Both the position numbers and the translations under genes were made by a program. The notes below the pieces were generated by a model that was not told where the DNA came from, searched no databases, and saw only the letters and a list, made by a program, of their open reading frames with translations. From Anastatus disparis (lineage: Eukaryota > Arthropoda > Insecta > Hymenoptera > Eupelmidae): a stretch of DNA of 64,000 bases. Where the stretch lies: NCBI GenBank assembly GCA_017163975.1, contig JAFFSR010000084.1, forward strand, positions 134,001 to 198,000, written 5' to 3'. Positions 45,901-57,325 of this stretch are shown one piece after another; the first letter of the stretch is position 1, and every line of letters starts with the position of its first letter.

Positions 45901-46500
45901 TCCATCGATTATTGTGAGATTTGCGCTTTGGAATTTAGTTTTCTTCTTAATTATATGTGTGAACTCTTTATTCATTTTGTTCTCTTTCTCTTTTATTCTT
46001 TATTCTTCTCTTTTATTATCTCTTGATGATTTTATTATTTTTCTTATTTTCTTCTGCTACTGTCTTCTGTAAGTTGATCAGGAATATTTCTGTTTCCCTG
46101 ATGTATGGTTTATCGTATACTATTCCGTGTATTACTTTTCTTTTTTTTTTTTTTTTTTTTTTATAATGCAAGGAGAAGGATATTTAATAGTTAAGTATAG
46201 CCATATTAGATGTCATTACATAATCATAATTTATATGTTATATTTACTTTAATATAAGTGAATTCCTGAATAAACGAAATAATTTTATATCTCATTTCTT
46301 TTATTCTCTTTATTTCTTCTAGAATTGCTGATTGTAATAATATCTATTATCTTACTATTTATTTAATTCTCTTATAATACATTTTAAGGTTTTTTTTTCA
46401 AAGTAACTTGTCTATTAATTTATTTGTATGTTATTATTATAAGTATGTTTGTTGTTTTATTTAATATTTTTTGATTACTAAATTTTTGATATATATATAT
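42991..46500. other. Non-coding interior of LTR element
   Basis: No protein domain found on either strand. Contains three near-identical blocks GTGTGAATTTGACTGCWAAG at about 44,427-44,570 and a homopolymer T run at 46,139-46,162. Small frames (44,088-44,430, 45,048-45,549) are not credible genes. Confidence 0.55.
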
Positions 46501-46511
46501 ATATATATATA

Positions 46512-46954
46512 CTAGGGGTTCCCCTTCTCCGCTTCTGCTCGCCAACCCCCATTGTCAATATCAATTATCAAATCAATATCAATTTCCAAGAGAACGTTCT
46601 TAAATTAGATAACAATTAATTAAATTAGCTAACAATTAACTACCTTTCAGCTATCTCTCAGCTAACTTTCAGCTGAATTTTATCTGAATTCCAGCCAACT
46701 TTTAGCTAACTTTCAGCTAAATTTTATCTGAATTTCAGCTATCTCTCAGCTAACTTTTAGCTAAATTTTATCTGAATTTCAGCTATCTCTCAGCTAAATT
46801 TCAACTAAATTTTATCTGAATTTCAGCTAACTTTTAGCTAACTTTCAGCTAAATTTTAGCTGAATTTCAGCTAACTGAGGGCACATAAAATTCTTATACA
46901 CGGCGGCGGCGGCGGCGGCGGCGTAGGCGATATATCTTTATTATATAGAGAGAG

Positions 46955-46955
<1 letters not shown>
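46512..46955 (-). mobile_element. Mini-Helitron inside the LTR element
   Basis: On the minus strand the 5' end is TCTCTCTCTATATAATAAAG, followed by ATATATCGCC and a GCC-repeat. The 3' end has GAACCCCTAG at 46,512 after a GC-rich stretch, with the T-A junction in a TA run on both sides. The interior consists of AGCTAAATTTTATCTGAATT-type repeats, related to those in 13,988-15,762. 444 bp, non-coding. Confidence 0.82.
46899..46923. repeat. (CGG)n trinucleotide run
   Basis: About seven GGC/CGG units next to GCGTAGGCGATATATC in the mini-Helitron 5' region, corresponding to the CGCCGCTG-type sequence after the 5' termini at 13,988 and 14,307. Confidence 0.9.
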
Positions 46956-46986
<31 letters not shown>

Positions 46987-47059
46987 GATTCTATTAATAA
47001 TTATATCCATAGTTACTTTGTAGTTATTAATTTATATTTGAGACTATCGTCGGCGTCTG

Positions 47060-48152
47060 AGGGCCGTGGAAAAAATTTATCTTACTGTTTCTTTGATTAT
47101 TATTATATTTATTTAATATTTTACGATCGTCGGCGTCTGTTTGATTATTTTAATTTCTGCTAAAATCGTGTCTGCTCCTCCAGCATAGCTATAATGTTTT
47201 GTTAGATCGGCCAGCAACCCTTCTACTGTATGGTATCGAGTTAACCGCGTTGTGTAACCTTCTGCTGCTTTTTCTTTGAATTTAGTGGCCAGTGTGTATA
47301 AAACCCGTCTTCCTGACTGCGGTCCATACGTTCTTACAATGTCTCATACTGCTCTGCAGAATAGAGGCAGTACATCAGAGTTGCCATCAAAGGTTGGGAT
47401 GGTATTCAAAGCTTGATACAATGAAAGGCTATTAGGTATTTTTCTTGGTGTTCCTGTGTAGAGCTAGCGAAGTCTATATTCGCTGGTGGTTTATACATGT
47501 TAAATCCTGCAAGAGGATCATCGTCTTCAAAATTGTTGGCTGAGGCGTTTATATCTTTCGTACCTATAGCCTGATTTTCCCTGCGATTGTAATAGTTTCC
47601 ATAATTGGTCCGTTCTTGTATCATATTCATTGCATCCATGTTTGGTGTAGCTCCTTGGTCCTTTGAAGGCAATTTTATTAGCACTCGGTGGGATAATCCG
47701 TGTTTTCTTTCAAATTCGTACAACTGTTGTGCCATTTTCCTTGCTGCCGTTTGGGGATCTGCGTCTGTGTCAGGAACGTTTGCTGGTTGATCCGCTGCGT
47801 CGCTGGTTGTTGCGGGTGTTTTAGATTTGGCTCCTTGGGCTATTTCTTTGTTCAATTTTTCTTCCGCCTTGCTTATTTCAGTAAGCGTGCGAGTTATGTA
47901 TATTCGGGCCTGTTTTACGAAATATTCCTCTGCATCGTTCATTTTACATTTATCATTGACCACTATGTCATTTAATCTTCTTAGCGCAGATTCCATTAAT
48001 CCCTTATTGTCACTTTCTTGGAGTGCACAGTCTGCTAATGATAATGCGTTGCGGAGTTCTATAAGTGCTTCATCTTCCGGGGTTTGAGGATATGCGATTG
48101 GCATTGGCTTTGTTTTGTCGGAAGAGTTATGTGTGTCGTTGTCTTGTGTCAT
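47060..48152 (-). pseudogene. gag of gypsy-like element, frame-broken
   Basis: The first part starts at a Met at 48,152 (MTQDNDTHNSSDKT), 60 nt inside a longer open frame that begins at 48,218. It is a hydrophilic, Ala/Asp/Glu-rich region without a clear domain and ends at 47,406. In an overlapping frame the sequence continues SLYQALNTIPTFDGNSD, then FCRAV, a TGA, DIVRTYGPQSGRRVLYTLAT, KFKEKAAEGYTTRL and LLADLTKHY. The IPTFDGN and KAAEG...TRL pattern is typical of gag in insect gypsy-type elements. The frame change near 47,430 could be decay or a regulated frameshift. No zinc knuckle found. Confidence 0.72.
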
Positions 48153-48502
48153 TTTGTTATATGTATATTTTATATCGTATATATTTTTATATTGTATATA
48201 TTTTATATTGATAGACACTTGTAATTATATTTATGATTTATAGCACTTGCTGTTACTTTAATTATGTATAATTTTCACTAAATAATTTAATTTGAATTTT
48301 ATAGAAATTATAATTTATTGAATTTTAACTGTTGGAAGGCTCGCAGCGGGCGCGTATTCCCCTCGAAGGACGTATAATATGGTAATAAAATTTTTACTTA
48401 CCCAATGATGGTGATTAAGGCGATGTACATCCTCTCGATTGATTTCAATGTAGATAAAATAGTTTCTTCACAAGTGATACTCCACACCTAGCACCAGTTT
48501 TA

Positions 48503-49121
48503 TGTTACGTTTTTACGTATATGTATATTTAATTATAAGATGGCGGGTAACTTTTGTATCACAACTAATCTTGGTAAACCCAAGCAGTCAGTTTGCGTGA
48601 AGAATTAAATAAATACTCAGTAGTTATAATATGAATATAAGTTTATTAATACTTTCGTCGAGAGAGATATGTCCTATTATTAATTCATCGCCTAATACGT
48701 TCCTTGCTGCTTGCTCCAATCGGGCGTACTCCCGTCGTTCGTGGCTAAAGGTTGGTTGCTTACTCTTTCTACATCTCTCTATTGATGGTCTACTGACTGA
48801 CTCCTCGTGGGATGTCCGGCTGTATTTATACTCGCCAAATTCGTTGTTTCCACGTGCCTATCCTTCTAGAATATTCGTTATTGATTGGAATTTGCTGATC
48901 AGTCCGTCAGTGACTTTTCGTTCTGGTCTTAACCTGTTGCTGGATGGTCAGCTCTTTTTTTATGGTACTCAACGCTTTTCGTTGTTTCCAGGCAGGTTAT
49001 AACTTGTTAGTATGACGGTCAGCGTTTTCTGTCTTTACTTGTTGGAACGTGTATTCGTCGCATTCTTTGTATATTGCTGATATTAATTCTTTTTATTTTA
49101 TAGGATATAGAATCCGTAACA
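48503..49121 (-). repeat. Right LTR (5' LTR of minus-strand element)
   Basis: 619 bp, TG...CA, nearly identical to 42,369-42,990. On the minus strand CCTATAAAAT lies close to its start. Confidence 0.95.
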
Positions 49122-49429
49122 CAAGTATTAAATTTTAAATTTAGAATGATTATAATAAAAAAAATTTCTGTCCTATATTATTGTAAGACATGTTACAATA
49201 ATATTTAATTGAAAAATATCAAGCCGTAATAATTATTTTGATGAACATACTTAAACAAAGATTTAAAAGAGATAAATATTAATTGAACAATTGTTATATA
49301 ACAATAATATAATAACAAATTGTACAAATCATAAAATGACATTTAAAACTTTGTTTAAATATGTAATACTGATATTGGAGGATGGATTGTAAATAGAGTC
49401 TATGGTATAAGGAGGAAGGAATATAGACT

Positions 49430-49705
49430 CTCATGGTTGTGTAGGGCTATAGGCGAAGGTAACCATGGTTTTATTTTGAATAATTTTATAAAAAAAAGGA
49501 ATAATTTTAATTAATTTTAACATGTCTCAAAATAACTTAAAATTATTATAATTGATTTTTATATAATTATTAAAAATAAAACAAAAAAAAAACCAACGCG
49601 CCATAATACCATACATTTTTTATTATTTAATTTATATTATAAATTATTAATTGTCAGGTATTATTGACAGTACCTCTTCGGGTGGTGTGGAAATCTGTCT
49701 AAGCA
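49430..49705. repeat. Right member of the diverged inverted pair
   Basis: Reverse-complement match, in order, to three blocks in 38,236-38,640: GTGTAGGGCTATAGGCGAAG, AAAAAAAAACCAACGCGCC and GGTATTATTGACAGTACCTC with GGTGGTGTGGAAATCTGTCT. Confidence 0.65.
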
Positions 49706-49785
49706 AATATATAATTAATATTAATTTTTTTAATACTTTTGGTCAGTACAAATTTCATTACTGGCTGACATAATGTAAATATAAA

Positions 49786-49828
49786 CGGGGGTTCGCGAGC
49801 AGCGCGGGCAGGGGGGAACCCCCCCTAG
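49786..49828 (+). other. Helitron 3' terminus
   Basis: GGGGGTTCGCGAGCAGCGCG, then GCAGGGGGGAACCCCCCCTA ending in G at 49,828. The GGGGGTTC/GAACCCCC stem plus CTAG followed by T is a Helitron 3' end. Confidence 0.85.
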
Positions 49829-49867
49829 TATGTATATATAGATATATATATATATATATATATTTAT

Positions 49868-50935
49868 ATGGGACATTTGACGCCAACTGAGAGAGCAAAA
49901 AAATAAAAATCGCTGAAACTATAAGAATATATTGTTTTTGTTACCCAAAATATGTAAATAAATTTTCAATGATCTAGATTGAGAGGATCAAGAGCTATAG
50001 ATCCTTAAAATTTAAAAATTTTTCAAAATTTTCGGAAAAGTCCCAACTTTATTTTTTTTCTGATAATCCTGATGTTTTAGAGAGAAATTCATAAAAATAC
50101 TTCTTGTTGTAAATAAAGAGGAGAGTTAGCATGATTTTTTACAGACCTGAATTTTTAAGTTTTCTATTGGTTCTCACATATACTACATGGTAATTGAAAT
50201 TACTTTTTGTTTGTCACTTCAGAAATTGCTTTTTGAGGGCTTATTTTCTTCTATTTTTTATTAACTTCAAAATAACTTTTTGATTGTGTAAGAAACAGCC
50301 ACCCATAAGAAGCTATGACAGTTTAAACTATATATTTTCATGTATAATTTATTTTCAATATGAAAAATAAATCATACATCAAAATATATATTTATATTCA
50401 ATATGAAAAATAAATCATACATCAAAATATATATTTATATTCAATATGAAAAATAAATCATACATCAAAATATATATTTCAAACTGTCATAACTCCTTAT
50501 TGGTGGCTCTTTCTTACACAATCAAAAATTTATTGTGAAGTTAATGAAAAATAGAAAAAAATAAGCCCTCGAAAAGCAATTTCTGAAGTAGCAAACAATG
50601 AGTAATTTCAATTACCATGTAATACATGTGAGAACCAATAGAAAACTTAAAAATTCTGGTCTGTAAAAAATCATGCTAACTCTCCTCTTTATTTACAACA
50701 AGAAGTATTTTCATGAATTTCTCTCCAAAATATCAGGATTTACAGAAAAAAAATCATAAAGTTGGGTCTTTTCCAAAAATTTGAAAAATTTTCAAATCTC
50801 AAGGATCTATAGCTCTTGATTCTTTCAATCTAGATCCTTGAAAATTTTTTTACATAATTTGGATGGCAGAAAGAATATATTCTCAAAGTTTCAGCAATTT
50901 TTATTTTTTTGCTTTCTCAGTTGGCGTGACATGTC

Positions 50936-50940
<5 letters not shown>
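49868..50940. mobile_element. 1.07 kb foldback element
   Basis: Ends TATGGGACATTTGACGCCAA and, reversed, TTGGCGTGACATGTCCCATA, inside TA runs. Almost the whole length pairs (GGAGAGTTAGCATGATTTTT against its mirror at about 50,672; ATAATCCTGATGTTTTAGAG against about 50,730). Near the centre a 43 bp unit (CATACATCAAAATATATATT) occurs three times (50,350-50,485). The end design matches the 17.9 kb element: TATGGGACATTY..., then a shared CAAAAAAATAAAA about 30 bases in. Non-coding. Confidence 0.9.

Positions 50941-50992
<52 letters not shown>
50938..50992. repeat. (TA)n microsatellite
   Basis: About 26 TA units directly beside the foldback terminus. Confidence 0.97.
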
Positions 50993-50995
<3 letters not shown>

Positions 50996-51950
50996 TAATT
51001 CTAAACTACTGCATTTTACTTGACAGGGTGATAGAGGACATCATTCTGAACAAACTTTATACTGTAATTTTTTTTCTATCTCGTATAGTTTTTAAACTAC
51101 GCCACTTTAAAGTTACGCTTTTCGAGCCAATCAGAGAGCGCCATTCTAAACGTTCGAAAAGAGCAACAACTGTGTGCCCATTCTGCCCCGGTAGCAACGA
51201 GCTCATTGATCGTTTGCATAGTAATGAAATAAAGAAACATTTGTTTGTTATTGTCCCTGACATATAACCCAAAAATAAAAATTTGAGTATTCTAATGTTT
51301 ACAATCGAAGTACGTAATGTTGAATAATAGATGGCAATGCTAGTCTTATAATGAAGATACAATTTGTTGTTTTATTTTATTTTATAATTGAATTAATTAA
51401 TTAAACATTTGCCTGTAGGTGGCGCAAATAAGGTAAATCTTAAAAAGAGTGGCTCTTGATTTAATTACAAATCTTTGGATTATTTGAGTAAATTGAAGAA
51501 TATATTGGTAAATTATTATTCTGTGGCATATTATCTTATAAGTGTGATATAGATTGGCTGATTTCATAGAGTGATTCGAGTGATTTTTTATGATTTGGAT
51601 CTACTCATACCACGCGTTGGGCGGACATGTTGTTAGCCACGTTACTAGTTAAGTTGCTTGCCGTTACGAATTTATTTTGGAGACATAGTGTTTTCTTTGG
51701 AATTATTTAATTTTACCTAATTGTTGCATTGACATTTTATTTATATAAATTGTTGCTTTATAAGGATTGTTACATTGATTGTGTTATTCATAAAAAGTAG
51801 TGTTCTTGTACAGAATATAGTGCTGCTATATATGTATGTGTATGTACATATATACATATATATGTGTATGTGCAATTGAAGCCAAATAGCATTGAATAGT
51901 GTAAATTGTATTATATATGGCTTATACTACACTGGTATTATACGTGTGTA
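50993..51950. other. Region upstream of the CR1-like ORF1
   Basis: No gene recognised; may include the 5' UTR of the CR1-like element. A block at 51,290-51,360 (AATGTTTACAA, TTGAATAATAGATGGC) resembles 54,325-54,400. The 134- and 101-codon frames on opposite strands at 50,863-51,362 overlap each other and the TA run and show no domain. Confidence 0.4.
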
Positions 51951-52009
51951 TGTAAATGTTTCATTCTCATTGTATATGTGTAATTGTGTTGGCGCATATA
52001 GACGTTTTC

Positions 52010-52951
52010 ATGGTGCCTGTTCATTCTAAAGGGGAAAATGTCAGTGGTTCTTGGCATGGATTAGATGCTTCTGGCAATGTATCAAACTTTCCTCATGATA
52101 GTGGGAACAAAGTTTTCTGTGTTATGTGCCCTAAGAAAAGTAAATCTTTAGATAGTAATAATGCAGTTTCTTGTCCTTTATGCAATGCATTTTTTCACTC
52201 ATCGTGCTCAGCAAGGGCTGCCAAAAATCAGGATGGGTCATTTGTGAAATGTTGTGGAAAAAAAATTTTAAAAAGGATTATTACTGATGATCCTTCTGAT
52301 ATTGATGAGGAGGAAGATTGTGAGAATGACGTGGATTCGTGTACATCGAACCCTGAACAAATGATTTAGTGGAATTTGATGAAGGTTGAATTTAATAAAT
52401 TTCACAAAGTAATCAAGCATAATCAAGGCAATAATGATATAAGATTTGAGAAGATTGAAAATAAAATTGTTGATATTGAAGAGAGTATTGAAAAGAATTT
52501 TGAAGAATATTTTTCAGAATTGAACGATAGAAAAAATCGTGAAAATAATATTATATTGTTTGATGTTGTTGATTCCATAGATGCTACTAAAACTGATTTT
52601 GTAAATATGGAGAGATATTTTACTGAGTCAAAGATAAAATTGCCATTTAATATTGATTATATTACTGTTGATAGACTTGGTAAGAATTTCTCACACGATT
52701 ATAACAGGCCGGTAAGAATTCACCTGGAGTCTTAGGAATATGTATTATGGACTTTGTACAATAAAAAGAAAATTTTTGGTGAAAAAAGAAAAACTCGTGC
52801 TGTTTTAACGAAAAGACAACAGGCTTTTATGAAGAAGCTAATAATTGAACTAAATGAACGTATTGATGCTGGTGAAAATGATATTTTCATTAAGTATATT
52901 AATGGTACGCCAAAAATTGTTAATAAGTCTAATTTCAATGCCAATAAATAG
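52010..52951 (+). pseudogene. CR1-like ORF1 with PHD-type zinc finger
   Basis: The likely start is MVPVHSKGENVSG at 52,010; an upstream in-frame Met exists at 51,956. Residues about 35-85 carry a PHD-like Cys/His pattern: CVMCPKKS, CPLCNAFFHSSC, KCCGKK. After an acidic linker and a TAG at 52,367 comes a heptad-like coiled-coil region (FEKIENKIVDIEESIEKNFE), then ENNIILFDVVDS and VDRLGK...RPVRIHLES, which resemble the RRM-like part of non-LTR ORF1 proteins. A second TAG (52,733) precedes LWTLYNKKKIFGEKRK to 52,951. ORF1 with PHD finger, coiled coil and RRM occurs in CR1-group elements. Two nonsense mutations, otherwise in one frame. Confidence 0.75.
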
Positions 52952-52959
52952 CAATTAAT

Positions 52960-53692
52960 GGATCATTAACTTACTGTATTGTATCAGAATGTACATAATA
53001 TTGTTACAAGACTATCTTTCTTTCAAGCTGCTGCTTTCACTTCATTGATTCAAGATATTATTGTATGTACTGAAACCTGGTTATATTAAGACGTGAAGAA
53101 TGGTGAATTGAGTTTGAAAGATTATAATGTTGTGAGATGCGACAGATCTATATTTATTAGTGTTAATTTGGTTAACTATTTAATTAGTTTGTAATAGATT
53201 GAGTGATTACTTTAATGCGTATTTAATTTGAAAGCATTATGGATTTTCAATTGGTAGATTCATGATAATGAACCTCAGTATTTACGTTAATCATTTTGTA
53301 GATTGTTTCGTAAAAGGAACTAAAATGGATGCATTATATGCCGATTTGTGTCGCTCTTTTGATTCTGTTAATATTGATTTATTATTGTAAAAATTATATT
53401 GTAATTTATCAAAGTACGCTGTTATTATTTTTTCTAGGTCCAAAGATCTTGTATATGATTATTATTTGGGTGAACTTATTTATATTTTTAATAGGGTTGA
53501 TATGATTAAGGATTTGGATATAATATTAATATTAATATTATATAATATTATTATTATTATTATAATTTAATTATATTTAGAACTATTATTGTGCCACCTA
53601 CGATTAAACTTTGTATTATTATTTTTGTATTATGGGCTTATGCCTGTTGATAATTAAATAAATAAATGAATAAATAAATAAATAAATAAATA
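52960..53692 (+). pseudogene. CR1-like ORF2 remnants and 3' tail
   Basis: Endonuclease start: LYQNVHNIVTRLSFF, DIIVCTETWL and YNVVRCDRS (52,970-53,145). After a deletion, a reverse transcriptase piece follows: VDCFVKGTKMDALYADLCRS with FDSVNIDLL (53,300-53,390); then SRSKDLVYDYY...MIKDLDII (53,430-53,525). Most of pol is gone. The 3' end is a run of (AAAT)n (53,657-53,692), the kind of short-repeat tail seen on CR1-type elements. Several stops; non-functional. Confidence 0.78.
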
Positions 53693-54940
53693 GTATTTAA
53701 TAAAAACGATAGTTTAAAATTTCAAAATTATCAAATTACTAATTGAATGAATTATTGTTTGAACGTAAATATTCAACAAAATTATAATTGATTATTAATA
53801 AATAATTATAATAATTACTAATGAATTATAAAGAATAATTTATTTTTGAAATATCATTAAAAGTAACTTTTTGATTAATATCATTATCGTAAAAAAGATG
53901 ATATACCGTGTGACCGTGCAAGAGTGGTCACTAATTTTTTAGTATGATAAACTATTAATTTATTATCAAGCACGATAATTTTATAGGTTTTTGAGGTCAA
54001 GGAATCCATTGGTAAGGTCATTTTCATCGTAAAATTAATATTTCGAAAAATAAAAAATAAATTTTTTGAAAAAATTAATGTATCGTTTGAATTAAAAATT
54101 CTGAAAGCTTATGAAATTTCACGATCATAAGACCTTTAGTCCATTGTATTTAATATTTTCAAATATTTTTAAATAATTATTGAATATTGGAGTTTTGAGA
54201 ATTATTGACGTTTCGCGAAAAAATACGGAATAGAATGTTTCAAACTAAGCAGCAACTTTGGAGTGAATTAGATTTGACATAATTGCCTGAGAAGCGGATT
54301 ATGTTTGTTTATTTCTATTATAATGTTTACAAATGTCAGTTTCCAGTTTTGAATAATAGATAGCTATATTAGTTTTGTTATAACTATTATCGATGAATAT
54401 TTATTTACCGCAGTAAAAGAAATAAATATCAATGATATTTAATTATAAGATAGAATCAACTAAAATTCTTTAATTAACGACATATTTGATTTTATACAAC
54501 TATGTTATTCAATCTCGATTAATAAACATATTTGTTGCGTTTCAACAAGTTTATTTAATGAAAATGATGACGAGACAATTGAAACTTGTAAGAATAACGT
54601 ATAAATACCCTCATTTTATAATTTTTAAAGAATAAGATAATAAATCATTCATGATAGGTATTTAAAATAATATTTTGATTTTTTGCTAAAGTTGCGTATA
54701 TGCTTTTGATAATTATTAGTTATTGTAGCTCTAAAATTGTAATTACTATAAAAATATAATTGTTTGTTTTATTTGATTATAATTATAATTTCATTATTAT
54801 TGTTGCAAACTATTATTGGTTATGATTACAATTAAGATATTGTAATTTTTACTATATTCGATAATACACTGTTGAAACTAATCATCTTCAAATAATATCA
54901 TTATGTAATAAAATCACATAATGATATTATTTAATCAACT
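53693..54940. other. AT-rich stretch, no gene
   Basis: Nothing recognised besides short A/T repeats. Confidence 0.55.
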
Positions 54941-54944
54941 CACA

Positions 54945-55400
54945 TAGCACAAAAGCTTTCGAGAAGTTTCCAGGAAACTTCTAGAAAAGTCTCGGAAACT
55001 TCTAGGAAGCTTCCGTGAGAGCTTCCTGGAAGCGTCAAATGTTCCGTGCATTTTGCTTTCAGTAAGATTCTATGTAAGATTCTAGAAAGCTTCCATGAAG
55101 AAAAATGGGAAGCTTCCATGGAAGCCAGCATAAAAGCCTTTACAAATATTACAAGAAGCTTTCAGGAAAAATTGTAGTGAGTTCAAAAAATACTTCATGC
55201 AAGCTTCCACGTTAAAGTGTAAGAAGCTTTGATGCGATCTTCCATGAAAGCTTTAGTGGAAGTTTCCTGGAAGCGTTAAATGTCCCGCGCACTTTGGTTT
55301 CAGAAAGATACAATGAAAGATTGTAGAAAGCTTTCATGGAAAAAAACGGTAAGATTACATAGAAGATTCCGATTTAATCTTGAGACTTTTAATTAGCTCA
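54945..55400. repeat. AGCTTCC/GGAAGCT repeat region
   Basis: Dense short palindromic words (AAGCTTCC, GGAAGCTTCC, TTCCTGGAAGC). A block at 55,028-55,130 (GGAAGCGTCAAATGTTCCGT) recurs at 55,272-55,370 (GGAAGCGTTAAATGTCCCGC), spacing about 244 bp. The minus-strand frame at 54,940-55,131 is a shadow. Confidence 0.75.
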
Positions 55401-57325
55401 CATGAAACTTGCAAGGAATCTTCAATCCTAATTTCTAAAAATTGTAAATGATTTAAGGAAACAAAAGATAAAGTAACATAATTTTTTAAAAGTTACATAA
55501 TGTCGTTTATAATGTCGTTAAGTGATTTTGATACGCGGGTTTTTTCAATAAGAAAAACACGTACTTTCTTATCTTAAACATAGAATTTCATTAACTAATA
55601 TTCTCAAGTAATTTATTTCTTCAGCTGATCTTTTCAAATATTGAATTTGTTAAAAAATCATCAGAAAAAATTTTATTTTTAACAGGCATATAATATATCA
55701 TAACTTTGATTCCAATAAATAAGTATAAAATCAAATGTAGTGTCTAAAAGTAGAACTAAAAAGAAAGAAAAGTTACCCAAACATTATGGAGCGTACCACG
55801 TGACTTAACATGACGAATAAAGTTTTATAATAAAATCATATAATTTTTAAAACATAACATAATGAATTGACACAATCAATTATGTAATCAATTATGTAAC
55901 GGTATTACATAATATTGTTATGTGACATTGTTACATGATTTTTTTTGCCAACTAATTATTAGTACAAAATTATAATCGCATATTATAGTTTATGATAATT
56001 ATAACAATATTCTTGATCTTTCATTACTACTGTAAAATATTTGCATATGATTAATTATATTTTTGGTTATAGTACTGTTGTCATCAAAAATATTTCATTA
56101 TAATCTTTCTGCATAATTATACTCGCTATTTACTCTTTATTTCAACTATATTTTTAATACTATCGATTATAATCGTTAATACAGTATTGTAATTTCAAAT
56201 AAAGTTTATAAATATGATGATAATGATACTGTACTTTTTTATACTTTTGATTATCATAATTATTATAGTATAAAAATTAGATGGATGAATGGATATTGAC
56301 TTTTTTTTTTATTACATAAAAGAAACGGCGTGTAAAATAAAAATATATAACATAAATTTTTAAATTACACAGAAAATGATATCAAAGTCAATAGCTTTAA
56401 TCTAATAATACTGTATGAGTGAGTCACTTTAAAAGTGATATCACAGATAAACAAATACATACATTAATGTTGTTCATAAATACACAAATAAATAAGTAAT
56501 TTACTATTCATTAATTAATTATTAATTTATTTATTATTAATTTATTTTTGACTAATTATTTTTTTTATTTGAATTTCTTTTTAAAATATTAATTAATAAC
56601 AAAAGCTGAGATGGGGTCTAATCTTTATTACGCTATAACTTCAGGAAAAAAAAATATTTTGACATGCTATCACTATTACTTCGGAAGGATTTAAGCTCAG
56701 CTTTCAATAAAAAAAGTTTCAATTTGCTATCAATGCTAAAGAACTATATGCATTTAAAAATCTAATAAGTTGATTAGTAATTTTCTGTAATTGCCTGTAA
56801 CTAGAGAAATATTGAGCGTTTGTGAGTATAACTTTAGCTTCTTCTACATTCTGTCATCTAAAAACTTATCCTCAAGATTGAGCAAAAACCGTGATCCGGA
56901 GTTGTGATATTCTCCTAGTTAGCTAAAGACATGTGTCGTTGATGCTACTCTTAACAGAGGTAAAAAGGGTAGGATTTTATCTTGACTAAGGCTAATAAGC
57001 GTACAAATTGGTTCTGACTCAAGCCAAAAATTATACGAATATTTTTACTTGGTGTTAAAATTAATAAGTGCTGAATTCGACTGAAATCAGAAATCGTAGA
57101 ATATAAACTTAGTTACACCTAAGAACAGATCATGCTAGTCTTGGTAGGAGCAAAGTTTAGAGCATATAAGTCATCTATGGATAAGATTAGAACATGCTAG
57201 TCGAGGTGAAAGTTATATATTAATAACGCTAGGTTTGGTTTCAGCCAATAATATCATTCCAAAAATATGGGATATTTTATTCAATGTTTAGATATTTCTC
57301 AGAAAAATCAATGTTTATAAATGAT
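55401..57325. other. AT-rich region, no gene
   Basis: No coding region or defined repeat seen. Confidence 0.5.

Larger units (their letters stand above)
42369..49121 (-). mobile_element. Young gypsy-like LTR retrotransposon with gag only
   Basis: Direct LTRs 42,369-42,990 and 48,503-49,121 begin TGTTACG and end CGTAACA. They are flanked by the 4 bp duplication CAAG (42,365-42,368 and 49,122-49,125). LTRs differ by only about 7 substitutions and two small indels in about 620 bp. The only coding region is a minus-strand gag (47,060-48,152) beginning about 350 bp inside the right LTR, so the element reads right to left. TGGTGCTAGGTGTGG (minus strand, near 48,496) could be the primer site. I find no protease, reverse transcriptase or integrase in the remaining 4 kb, which is T-rich on the plus strand. 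A mini-Helitron lies at 46,512-46,955. Confidence 0.88.
37373..49828 (+). mobile_element. Large Helitron, interrupted and decayed
   Basis: A 5'-type terminus TCTCCCTATATTATATAG follows an A at 37,373. The only matching plus-strand 3' terminus is at 49,786-49,828: GGGGGTTCG, a GC-rich loop, GAACCCCCCCTAG, then T. Between them lie a Rep-helicase pseudogene (39,063-40,813), a small accessory frame, a TTAA MITE and a 6.75 kb LTR element. Without those inserts it is about 5.3 kb. Pairing these two ends is an inference. The element sits in TA-rich DNA between two TATGGGACAT-type foldbacks. Confidence 0.6.

Noticed and set aside
50863..51362. Overlapping 134-codon (+) and 101-codon (-) frames
   Set aside because: They overlap each other on opposite strands, run into a TA microsatellite and show no domain.
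51290..54400. Direct repeat of ~70 bp (51,290-51,360 and 54,325-54,400) as LTRs around the CR1-like element
   Set aside because: Too short and diverged, no TG...CA ends, and the enclosed element has a non-LTR gene layout and tail.
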